Shown in pieces: positions 28,350-35,855 of a stretch of DNA of 64,000 bases. The translations under genes were made by a program, and so were the position numbers. The notes beneath the pieces are model-generated. The model saw only the letters and a list, made by a program, of their open reading frames with translations. It was not told where the DNA came from and searched no databases. Numbering within the stretch: position 1 is the stretch's first letter; each line of letters opens with the position of its first letter. The stretch is from Cylindrospermum stagnale PCC 7417 (GTDB lineage: Bacteria; Cyanobacteriota; Cyanobacteriia; Cyanobacteriales; Nostocaceae), in NCBI RefSeq assembly GCF_000317535.1, contig NC_019757.1:2806501-2870500 (forward strand). The letters run 5' to 3'.

Positions 28350-29180
28350 TTAGGTTTCTCTTATTTCTTTTGTGGTTAACTCAATTAAAGCTGATAAAGA
28401 ACGCTTAATTAAAACTTTTGTCAACTCTTGTCTATAAGTTGCACTCGCCTTGGCATCTGCAAGAAAATTTTCATTTTCTAAATCAGTGATATATTGCCTT
28501 TCTGCTGTTTCCAAACTTTCAAATTCCAGCAACCGGGGTGCAGCAACACTAGCAGCAATCACACAACGCACCTGTTGATGATTGCTAGCAGTTACGACAA
28601 TTGCTAAGGCAGAATCAGTTGCGGCAATGCTAAAGCGTTGATAATCAATTTGCCATTTTAAATTAGAGACAGGAATCAAAACCCGCCTGAAAATTTCTCC
28701 CCGTTGTAAAATTGTGGTTTTAAAACCAATTTGAAAATCTTTCGCCGCAACTTGACGCGCATCTCCTTGTAAATTCCAAATTTCATAACTTGCACCCAAC
28801 GCCACCATCACCGGTGCCAAGGTTCCCACCGACAAAGCTAGACAAATATTACCTCCCACTGTTGCTAGATTAATTACTTTAAATGATGCTGCTAGTGCAT
28901 TTACAGCACTTTTTAATCCCGCCACTGCTGTGAATTCATTTAACCAGGGATATTCTAATAATTTAATTAATGGACAAGTCGCCCCAATAATTAGATTATC
29001 TTCGCTTAATTCAATTTCTGACCAATCCCAGGGCTGGATATCTACTAACGTTTTTAGTTGTGGTTGCGCTTGGGAAAATAGCCAAGTTCCACCAGCCAAC
29101 CAAGCCCAATCATCGCCCCAGTTAGTGATATTATGCAAATTATCGGGATTTAAGTAAGTTTCGATGTTTGGCAAATCCAT
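28350..29180 (-). CDS. xanthine dehydrogenase FAD-binding subunit
   Basis: 276 residues, the normal length for the separate FAD subunit (CoxM/XdhB-FAD class), which passes electrons from the FeS centres to NAD+. Recognisable parts are the pyrophosphate-binding AGGTWLFSQA near 30-39, the second FAD motif TVGGNICLALSVGTLAPVMVAL (about 110-131), and the C-terminal domain with FSIAATDSALAIVV. It begins 6 bp after the AllA-like gene stops, so translational coupling is likely. It heads the enzyme part of the operon: FAD subunit, then FeS/Mo subunit, then XdhC. Confidence 0.9.
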   Translation of the reverse strand: MDLPNIETYLNPDNLHNITNWGDDWAWLAGGTWLFSQAQPQLKTLVDIQPWDWSEIELSEDNLIIGATCPLIKLLEYPWLNEFTAVAGLKSAVNALAASFKVINLATVGGNICLALSVGTLAPVMVALGASYEIWNLQGDARQVAAKDFQIGFKTTILQRGEIFRRVLIPVSNLKWQIDYQRFSIAATDSALAIVVTASNHQQVRCVIAASVAAPRLLEFESLETAERQYITDLENENFLADAKASATYRQELTKVLIKRSLSALIELTTKEIRET

Positions 29181-29186
29181 GTTTTA

Positions 29187-29759
29187 TTAAATTTCTAGTT
29201 GGATTTCGTAACCAAGCCTTTTTGGTAGGGAAATCTTGTAAACATCGCCTTGGTTCATCTCATCTGGCGTCTGCATTTGACTTAAGGCGGTGACGACTTC
29301 ATCAGAATTTGCCGTTAAAATCACAACGGGGCGATCGCCAGCTATGGGAAAATCATGCCATGTGCCAAGATGCAGTAATAGTCCGTAACCGGCAGAAAAC
29401 CGCAACGCCTTGACTTGATTTAAATCTGGCAAGTTTTCGCCATCATCTTGATTAGGTGGTGCCATCACCATAATAAACGGTGATTGACCCAAGCCGATAA
29501 ACATTTGTGTCATGTGGATATGACGTTCTAGCCAAATTATTGGTGGATATCCCGGCATAATTTTGGCTGTTCTAAAAGTGGCTGTTCCCCGATAGCTAAA
29601 GTCTATATTTTCGCCTTCTAATACTCGTTCTTGATAAAAGGGAATTCCTAATCCAGGTTTGCTGACGTCATCGCCTAATAAATGTCCATAGGGTTTGACG
29701 TTTTCTCTGTCAGCATCAATTACAGGAACTTTGAAAATTTGGGTTTCTGAAGTTGTCAT
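29187..29759 (-). CDS. ureidoglycolate lyase family protein, divergent
   Basis: 190 residues, longer at the N-terminus than the AllA-like protein at 21249-21743. Shared family traits are the opening KVPVIDADRENVKPYGHLLG, a barrel strand WLERHIHMTQMFIGLGQSPFIMV with candidate metal ligands, and LLHLGTWHDFPIAGDRPVVIL near residues 130-150. It lies between the PuuE-type allantoinase gene (41 bp upstream) and the FAD subunit (6 bp downstream), so its product very probably works in ureide breakdown. The exact substrate (ureidoglycolate or a related ureide) cannot be settled from sequence. Confidence 0.78.
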   Translation of the reverse strand: MTTSETQIFKVPVIDADRENVKPYGHLLGDDVSKPGLGIPFYQERVLEGENIDFSYRGTATFRTAKIMPGYPPIIWLERHIHMTQMFIGLGQSPFIMVMAPPNQDDGENLPDLNQVKALRFSAGYGLLLHLGTWHDFPIAGDRPVVILTANSDEVVTALSQMQTPDEMNQGDVYKISLPKRLGYEIQLEI

Positions 29760-29800
29760 AGATTTAAGGAACCGCAGAGGACAGAGAGTAAAGAAAAAGA

Positions 29801-30658
29801 TTAATTATTAATTGTTTTTATCCATTCATAAATTCCTTCACCTGTGGTTAACCAGGTATTAGGCTGATTTTTAATGTGCAATAAACATTGTTTTAAATAT
29901 TTTAACCTTAGCGGTTGCCCAACAATGAACGGATGTAATCCAATTGCCATAATTCGCCCTTGAGTTTCTCCATCTTGCCATAGTTGATCAAATTGGTCTT
30001 CTATCGCTTGGGCAAATTCTGCACCAGAAAAGCGGTTACTTAAGCACAAGCTAATATCATTAGCTTCTATGGTGTAAGGTATGGCTAAAAGGCGACCATT
30101 GGGTAATGTATACCAGTAAGGTTGATCATCATTTACCCAGTCGGCAGTGTAAACAATTCCTGCTGTATGTAATAGTTTAAAGGTTGATTCTGTAATTGAA
30201 AATCCAGGTGTTAACCAGCCTTTGGGCTTTTTGCCTGTTGCTTGTTGGAGTAAGTTAATGGTTTTATTAATTATTTCAAATTCTGTTTCTTGATTCATGC
30301 CACTATGCCCAGTGGAATTATTAATGCCATGCGCCATTATTTCCCAGTTATGGGACTGCATAGCGGCAATAATTTCTGGATACATTACACAAATCTCGCC
30401 GTTGACTGCTGCTGTTACTGGAATTTCTAACTCGGCAAATAGTTCAAATAATCGCCAAATGCCAACGCGATTACCGTAGTCACGCCAACCATAGTTAGCA
30501 ATTTCTGGATAACTATTCAAATGGGGTTGAATTGCTGTGCCTAATTTGCCAAAGGTGAAGTGTTCGATATTCATTACCACCCACAAAGCAACTCTGGCAT
30601 TATGAGGCAAGTTTAACAGCGGACGCTGGGTAATTGGTTGAAAATCTGGAGGCTGCAT
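29801..30658 (-). CDS. PuuE-type allantoinase / polysaccharide deacetylase family
   Basis: A NodB-fold hydrolase of about 285 residues without a signal peptide, unlike the secreted deacetylase encoded at 30939-31832. Residues matching cytosolic PuuE allantoinases are RVALWVVMNIEHF near the N-terminus, WRDYGNRVGIWRLFELFAEL, the NodB-like VNGEICVMYPE, EIMAHGINNSTGH and a late GLHPFIVGQP. PuuE opens the hydantoin ring of allantoin independently of the metal-dependent AllB family. The frame begins at a TTG (30673), but the ATG at 30658 is preferred. It is the first gene of the ureide/xanthine operon reading leftward. Confidence 0.85.
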   Translation of the reverse strand: MQPPDFQPITQRPLLNLPHNARVALWVVMNIEHFTFGKLGTAIQPHLNSYPEIANYGWRDYGNRVGIWRLFELFAELEIPVTAAVNGEICVMYPEIIAAMQSHNWEIMAHGINNSTGHSGMNQETEFEIINKTINLLQQATGKKPKGWLTPGFSITESTFKLLHTAGIVYTADWVNDDQPYWYTLPNGRLLAIPYTIEANDISLCLSNRFSGAEFAQAIEDQFDQLWQDGETQGRIMAIGLHPFIVGQPLRLKYLKQCLLHIKNQPNTWLTTGEGIYEWIKTINN

Positions 30659-30815
30659 AGTTAAAAATTGCAAACTAAAAATTCAATATTTATTAATCAG
30701 TAATCAATAAAAAACATCACTATTTCTCTGTGTTTGTCTGTGGTTTAATTTCCCTAAAATTGTCTTTTGCAATAAATTGAATCTAGACGATTTACAAAGT
30801 ACTGGAAGAACGTAG

Positions 30816-30890
30816 GACAGGCATCTTGCCTGTCATTCAGTAGGACAGGCAAGATGCCTGTCATTCAGTAGCAGGCGAGACGCCTACTCT
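30816..30890. repeat. three adjacent palindromes (dispersed repeat)
   Basis: Hairpins GACAGGCA-TCT-TGCCTGTC at 30816-30834 and GACAGGCA-AGA-TGCCTGTC at 30844-30862 lie within a 28-bp unit repeated in tandem. A third, related palindrome (AGGCG-AGA-CGCCT) lies around 30872-30884. They fill the gap between the PuuE-type gene promoter and the 3' end of the deacetylase gene. The spacing is too regular for chance, but there are only two full units, so this is not a CRISPR array. Confidence 0.75.
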
Positions 30891-30938
30891 ACTTTTGATT
30901 TTGCACTAAATTATGGGGGTGATTTTGGCTGTTCATCG

Positions 30939-31832
30939 TTAGTTTTTAACCGCAGGTGAAGCTTTGGTTGCTAACGGCTGTTCTTGGGCTTGAATTTCCA
31001 ACAGTTCAGGGACAGTTACAAATCGATAACCTTGGGATTTCAAGCCGGCAATAACTTGTGGTAAAGCCTTAACAGTCCGAGAACGGTTACCCCCACCATC
31101 GTGCATGAGGACAATTGCCCCTGGTTTGGCGCTTTTGAGGACATTTTTGACCATTGTTGCTGCTGGCGGTACACGACGTTCAGCATCTCCCGACGCTTCC
31201 GACCACATCATAATGGCGTATTTTTGACTTTTGGCATAGTCAACTAATCCATTATTCAAAAAGCCGCCTGGGGGACGAAAGAGAGTAGTTTTTACGCCTG
31301 TAGTTTTGTAAATTATATCTGCTGTGCGATTAATTTCACTAGCTGCTGTAGCTGTATCCATACGACGGTACCAATGATGCCAGGTATGGTTGCCAAGTAC
31401 GTGACCATCAGCTACTATTTTCTTCGCCACTTGGGGAAAAGATTGCACCATGTTTCCCACCACAAAGAATGTAGCCTTGATATTATTTTTCTTTAAAATC
31501 TCTAATACCTGTGCAGTGTTTTTTGGGCTTGGTCCGTCGTCAAAAGTCAAAGCGATGACTTTCTCATTCGGTTTCAGTTTTGCCTGATAAATAGTTGTTC
31601 CGGCAAATGCTTTAGGCACTTCCACCATCTGGTTTGTCGCTGGAGGGAAAGTTTGCGCTAATACAGTCCCACCCACACTTGCTTTAGTACTATTAATGTC
31701 TGCTTTTTTGATTGCCAACAGATGATTAAATCCACCTTTAGGTAGAAGCGAAGTCATACCAACACTACCAGCAGCAATCCCCAAGAAAATGATTCCTACT
31801 TGTAAACTTCGAGAGAATTTCCAGTCTGACAC
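30939..31832 (-). CDS. exported polysaccharide deacetylase (peptidoglycan/chitooligosaccharide type)
   Basis: 297 residues with an N-terminal signal anchor (QVGIIFLGIAAGSVGMTSLL) and a complete NodB domain from about residue 85. Catalytic motifs: ALTFDDGPS (metal-binding Asp pair), HVLGNHTWHHW (His ligands), FRPPGG, and IVLMHDGGGNRS near the end. The protein probably removes N-acetyl groups from peptidoglycan or another exopolysaccharide in the periplasm. It is not obviously linked to the purine genes; the palindrome array separates them. Confidence 0.9.
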   Translation of the reverse strand: MSDWKFSRSLQVGIIFLGIAAGSVGMTSLLPKGGFNHLLAIKKADINSTKASVGGTVLAQTFPPATNQMVEVPKAFAGTTIYQAKLKPNEKVIALTFDDGPSPKNTAQVLEILKKNNIKATFFVVGNMVQSFPQVAKKIVADGHVLGNHTWHHWYRRMDTATAASEINRTADIIYKTTGVKTTLFRPPGGFLNNGLVDYAKSQKYAIMMWSEASGDAERRVPPAATMVKNVLKSAKPGAIVLMHDGGGNRSRTVKALPQVIAGLKSQGYRFVTVPELLEIQAQEQPLATKASPAVKN

Positions 31833-32029
31833 CTTAACACTCCTCAGATACTAGATATTAGTTATTGGGCATTGCTTGCTGCTGATGGCGAGTTGTTGGA
31901 TATTGACTAATATTTTTGTTCCCGTCAAGTCTCTCTGACAAGCTATCTACTTGATTTACAAGACAAAAAAGCCCGATACACTACCTGATAGATTTTAAAT
32001 TATGCTAATCAATGTTTGGCAAATAGATA

Positions 32030-32455
32030 TTAAATATTAACTTGAACTTTGTCTTGGGAAATTTTCAAAATTCTTTTGAGTGAGGCTTCCTTGACTAAGC
32101 TAGCTGCTGTATTCACATCTAGCCACTGCCGTTCTCTCTTACTAGCTTCTGGCCAATCTTCTAATACGATTTCTACGGGTAACAAAAACAAATTTACACG
32201 GTAAGTATTACCTCGTTTACGATACTTGTAATAACCGAGTTTATGAGTATTTACCTGACCAATAACTCCTGCTTCTTCCCATGCTTCTTTTGCTGCGGAA
32301 TCAGACGGACTCATGCCTTTGCAAATTCCCCCTTTGGGAATTACCCAGTCTTGACGGCTACGATTTGTAATTAATAATACTTCAATTTTTCCATCTTTGA
32401 TCCGATAGGGAATTACTCCCGATTGTTTAAATACTTTGTTAGTTGTTTGGCTCAT
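32030..32455 (-). CDS. Nudix hydrolase, DIPP-like
   Basis: 141 residues. The Nudix box is present as WVIPKGGICKGMSPSDSAAK followed by EAWEEAGV. Two consensus positions are altered: the first Glu is Met and the Arg before Glu is Lys, while the metal-binding EEAG core is intact. The sequence resembles diphosphoinositol polyphosphate/diadenosine polyphosphate hydrolases (KYRKRGNTYRVNLFLL). Likely substrates are nucleoside diphosphates linked to another group; specificity is unknown. It is a single gene. Confidence 0.87.
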   Translation of the reverse strand: MSQTTNKVFKQSGVIPYRIKDGKIEVLLITNRSRQDWVIPKGGICKGMSPSDSAAKEAWEEAGVIGQVNTHKLGYYKYRKRGNTYRVNLFLLPVEIVLEDWPEASKRERQWLDVNTAASLVKEASLKRILKISQDKVQVNI

Positions 32456-32833
32456 TTGAATAGATTCCTGATAAATCAGCCTTTAGATTTTAAGTGTTGT
32501 GATGGTTATCGGGTGATAGTCAGGAAACATAATTGGCAATCTTGAGTATCCATTTATCGCCCTTGATAAAATCTTTCACCCAATTTTGGGTTTCTTCCGT
32601 ATAAATTCTGACGAAGTGTGATGTTTGGCGCTGACAATATTTACCTAAAAATCAAAATAATGGTTGTCTGGTTTCTGTAGAACGTCTAATCAATCGAAAA
32701 TTGCTGTAAATCAATTTTTCTGATTCTGCTGTCAACAATCACAGGGCATATCTGCAAACATGGGATATATTTTCTAGGCTACTTGATTCACGGAGGAGGT
32801 AAATTAGCAATAGAGAATATCTAAGAGAAAGTT
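32456..32833. other. intergenic region, divergent promoters
   Basis: 378 bp between the divergent Nudix and NAD(P)-binding protein genes. I see AT-rich sequence and a purine-rich GGAGGAGG stretch around 32793-32800, too far from the downstream ATG to serve it directly. No ORF or strong hairpin was recognised. Promoters for both genes presumably lie here. Confidence 0.4.
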
Positions 32834-33649
32834 ATGACTTCAGTTGAAGATTTAGTACTCGTTGCTGGTGCGACTGGTGGTGTAGGACAACTGGTGGTAG
32901 GTAAGCTGCTAGAAAAAGGTTTTAAAGTTCGCATTCTGACACGGAATGCAGCTAAAGCCACAAAGATGTTTAATAACAGAGTGGAAATTGCCGTTGGTGA
33001 TATCCGCGAAGCGACAACACTCCCAGCAGCGATGCCGGATGTGGCGGCGATTATTTGTTGCACTGGGACTACAGCTTTTCCTTCAGCTAGATGGGAATTT
33101 GACCCCAGCCTGAACGTAATTGAATGGGGAATCGCTTTTGTTGACCGTAAATTTAGTGAAGCTAAAGCTAAAAATAGTCCAGCAAAGGTTGATGGCCAAG
33201 GTGTCAGCAATTTAGTAGCAGCAGCACCAGGCAATTTAAAGCGGTTCGTTTTTGTGTCTTCCTGTGGCATTCTCCGTAAAGATCAGCTTCCTTGGAGTAT
33301 TCTCAACGGTTTCGGTGTCCTTGATGCCAAACAACAGGGTGAAAATGCGATCGCTACTTCAGGACTACCCTACACCATAATTCGCCCCGGACGCTTGATT
33401 GATGGCCCCTATACCTCATACGACCTCAACACCCTGCTGAAAGCAAAAACCGGGGGCAAATTTGGTGTGGTCGTGGGTACAGGTGACACACTACAAGGTG
33501 ATTCCAGCCGCATTGACGTAGCCGCAGCTTGTGTGGAAAGCCTTTTTTACCCAAGTGCGTCTGGGCAAGTTTTTGAGTTAGTCAACCAGGGAACCAGACC
33601 AACAGTGATTGACTGGGAGAAACTTTTTTCCCAGTTAGAGAGGACTTAA
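32834..33649 (+). CDS. NAD(P)-binding atypical SDR (NmrA/YbjT-like)
   Basis: 271 residues with an N-terminal Rossmann motif (VLVAGATGGVGQLVVGKLL), then RILTRNAAKA and VGDIRE, typical of atypical extended SDRs. RFVFVSSCGI and PYTIIRPGRLIDGPY are also family hallmarks. Cyanobacterial and plastid relatives act as assembly factors or reductases in the photosynthetic membrane, but the specific role cannot be read here. A ribosome-binding site (AGAGAAAG) precedes the ATG. No operon partner is evident. Confidence 0.83.
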   Translation: MTSVEDLVLVAGATGGVGQLVVGKLLEKGFKVRILTRNAAKATKMFNNRVEIAVGDIREATTLPAAMPDVAAIICCTGTTAFPSARWEFDPSLNVIEWGIAFVDRKFSEAKAKNSPAKVDGQGVSNLVAAAPGNLKRFVFVSSCGILRKDQLPWSILNGFGVLDAKQQGENAIATSGLPYTIIRPGRLIDGPYTSYDLNTLLKAKTGGKFGVVVGTGDTLQGDSSRIDVAAACVESLFYPSASGQVFELVNQGTRPTVIDWEKLFSQLERT

Positions 33650-34415
33650 ACTTCTACTTTTTATTAGGGCTGAGGGGTGACACGCATCTTGCCAACCAAA
33701 AAAGAAAATGTGATCAACCCTGTAACATAAATTTTGGTAGATGCTATTCTGTGGATTTTGGGGCTAATAGTCTTACTTAGTGCTAGTTTCAGGATTTTTT
33801 CGGTTTCCAAAAATCACCCGATAACAACCAATTGTTACGGGAAATGCTGGTAAATTTGCTGCAAAATGCGATCGCACGGAGAGTCCGTCAGAGGCGATCG
33901 CCACTGCTAGCTAGAATGTGTTGTAGGTAAAAGCCTTTAAAAGTTGTCACCAAGTAGCCAGTTTTGACTTAACGCACACACCACCAGCCCAAAACCAAAA
34001 CCGAGCAAGAAGAGTAGGCGCTGATTATTGGTAGGGATGGACACTAATTGTTGGTGTTTAGGTATAAAAATATTTATTTTATTTCAGCAGTACAGTGATC
34101 ATTACAAAGTAGTCCCATCTGACTGAGGGGCTACAGCCTTCTTGCCAATTCAAAAACAATTTGATAATAATTCGCATTTATTAGCTGATGCATACAATGG
34201 CTGGGATGCTTATATAGCAACAATCTAGCTATTTTAGCATCTTGCTAACATGGACGAAAGCAGCCAAATTTATGGAAATATGGAATGATTTCCCAAAAAA
34301 TAATGTAAACTTTTGTAAAATTAGCCGTAATTGCAGTCAGGCAAGGTGAAGAAATAATTAGTACATCATAAAATTATTTTACGTATCTGCCGAGTTACAA
34401 GGAAAACACCAAGTC
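33650..34415. other. 766-bp intergenic region
   Basis: No credible ORF on either strand. It contains two HIP1-type sites near 33868 and 33893 bracketing GGAGAGTCCGTCAGAGG, the pattern of a short dispersed repeat, and long AT-rich stretches toward 34415 where the promoter for the Cys-rich gene probably lies. No tRNA or riboswitch structure was recognised by eye. Confidence 0.4.
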
Positions 34416-34742
34416 ATGAGTATTCAAAACCTAACTCAAGTAAGCATTGATCCCCAAAGATTAAAGCAGGTTCAATTAGAAATTGAGAATGAATTAAGCC
34501 AAGTCTTGAGTCAATGTAACTTGACACATATTCTCAAAAAATATGAACTGCCAGATATAGACTTCATTAGGTTAAAGTTGATAACTAGCCCAACTGAACT
34601 CAAATTAGATGTTGGTATCGACAAAATAAAAGTAGCTTCTTTATTAGTAAGCTCGGAGATTAGTACACTGGACTGTGAAACATGCATTTGCTGGTGTTTC
34701 AATTCTACTACTGGGACTGCGTACAGATGCCCTTGTCCATAA
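34416..34742 (+). CDS. small protein with Cys-rich C-terminal tail (108 aa)
   Basis: No signal peptide and no known family recognised. Residues 1-80 are helical and acidic (LKQVQLEIENELSQVLSQC, HILKKYELPDIDF, DVGIDKIKVASLLVS). The last 24 residues hold six cysteines spaced C-x2-C-x-C-x-C-x10-C-x-C (LDCETCICWC ... YRCPCP). A homologous helical region and tail occur in the next gene. The layout, a helical leader-like part and a compact Cys-rich end, resembles a RiPP precursor or a small metal-binding/disulfide domain; no modifying enzyme is nearby, so neither is shown. An AAGGAAAAC ribosome-binding site lies upstream. Confidence 0.68.
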   Translation: MSIQNLTQVSIDPQRLKQVQLEIENELSQVLSQCNLTHILKKYELPDIDFIRLKLITSPTELKLDVGIDKIKVASLLVSSEISTLDCETCICWCFNSTTGTAYRCPCP

Positions 34743-34763
34743 TCATTGGCTAAGTTGAATATA

Positions 34764-34834
34764 GCGTATTCCAGCTATATCCTATTACGTGGAATACGCG
34801 CTTTTCCTAGGGGCATAAAAGTTTTATGCCCCTA
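34764..34834 (+). terminator. double hairpin downstream of the Cys-rich gene
   Basis: Two successive perfect stems: GCGTATTCCA/TGGAATACGC (34764-34799), followed by CTTTTCC, and TAGGGGCATAAAA/TTTTATGCCCCTA (34808-34834). The first with its T-rich tail fits an intrinsic terminator. The second is a strong palindrome without a T-run. A degenerate copy of the whole arrangement follows the next gene at 35605-35667, because the 3' half of the gene and its flank are duplicated. Confidence 0.7.
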
Positions 34835-35045
34835 TTTGATGTTATTGGCAAATCGAATTAGCAAGTTGATAAAATTTTGGCTTTGTACTTAATCAGCAGT
34901 TAACAATGCTGCTAATGTTACAAGTTTTAAACTCTGATCAAATAAAAATGGACATTACTGAATTAAATGTAATCTATTTAACGTAAAGGCAACGCTTCTG
35001 TTGTTCAGAAACTGTTAATTATCTAGAAAGGTGCAATATCAAGCT

Positions 35046-35576
35046 ATGAAAAATATTTTGGGCTGGGCAAAAGGGCTAGGAATAGTAATCGGTAGTGCAA
35101 TAGCTTTTTCTGGAACCTCTGCTGTTGCCAACATTCACCAGGATGCTACTTTAACTAGTAATTTAAACTTTGCTACCCAGGGTAATATTAGAATATTTGA
35201 CGGCAGCAATAAATCTGTAAACAATTTGAGTCCTACCGTTCTCCTGATGCTAGAACCATCGGCATTAATATCAACAGTCATTAACGCTGAAAAATTACCG
35301 CAGGTTCAATTAGAGATTGATAATGAATTAAGCAATATATTGAGTCAATCTAACTTTACATACATATTCAAAACATATGGACTGTCAGATATAGACTTGA
35401 TTATGTTAAAGTTGAAAAATAGCCCAACTAAACTCAATTTAGATGTTGGTATCGACAAAATAAAAGTAGCTTCTTTATTAGTAAGCCCGGCGATTGGTAC
35501 ACTGGACTGTGATGAATGCGTTTGCTGGTGTATAGATCCTAATGGTGGGGGTATGTACAGATGCCCTTGTCCATAA
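35046..35576 (+). CDS. exported chimera: TPS-like leader plus Cys-rich tail domain (176 aa)
   Basis: Residues 1-35 form a Sec signal peptide (MKNILGWAKGLGIVIGSAIAF, ending SAVA). The following stretch (DATLTSNLN, GNIRIFDGSNKSVNNL) resembles the mature N-terminus of the TPS exoprotein encoded next. From about residue 88 the protein is homologous to the 108-aa neighbour, including DVGIDKIKVASLLVS and the same six-cysteine tail (LDCDECVCWC ... YRCPCP). The frame opens at a GTG (35031), but the ATG at 35046 aligns with the TPS signal start. It looks like a TPS leader fused onto a duplicated Cys-rich gene, which would export the tail. Confidence 0.66.
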   Translation: MKNILGWAKGLGIVIGSAIAFSGTSAVANIHQDATLTSNLNFATQGNIRIFDGSNKSVNNLSPTVLLMLEPSALISTVINAEKLPQVQLEIDNELSNILSQSNFTYIFKTYGLSDIDLIMLKLKNSPTKLNLDVGIDKIKVASLLVSPAIGTLDCDECVCWCIDPNGGGMYRCPCP

Positions 35577-35604
35577 TCCTTGGCTAAGTTGAAAATAGCT
35601 TATT

Positions 35605-35667
35605 CCAGCTACTCCTATTATGTGAAATACACGCTTTTCGTAGGGGCATAAAAAATTTATGCCCCTA
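35605..35667 (+). terminator. hairpin downstream of the chimeric Cys-rich gene
   Basis: A perfect TAGGGGCATAAA/TTTATGCCCCTA stem at 35641-35667, the counterpart of 34808-34834. The upstream stem, intact at 34764-34799, is partly decayed here (TTATTCCA / TGAAATACA). The difference shows that the duplication is not very recent. Confidence 0.6.
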
Positions 35668-35855
35668 CCTTATGTTTTTGGCGTATATAAATATCTAATT
35701 TGGTAACAGGAGAATGAAGATATCTATACGCAATAGAGTTTTTTAGGAAAGATTAAAACACAGAGTACATTTTTTTATTGTAGTCTATATTAATACAGGT
35801 GGGATGTCACCGTTATTCAGCAACGTTACTTCTTGGGAGAGGTGGAATATCTGGT

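Noticed and set aside
30816-30890. CRISPR-like repeat arrangement
   Set aside because: Only two full units and no spacers of regular size; these are the dispersed palindromes also found elsewhere in the window.
33650-34415. Non-coding RNA or riboswitch in the 766-bp gap
   Set aside because: No conserved riboswitch core or strong extended hairpin was recognisable by eye; would need a covariance search (Infernal/Rfam).
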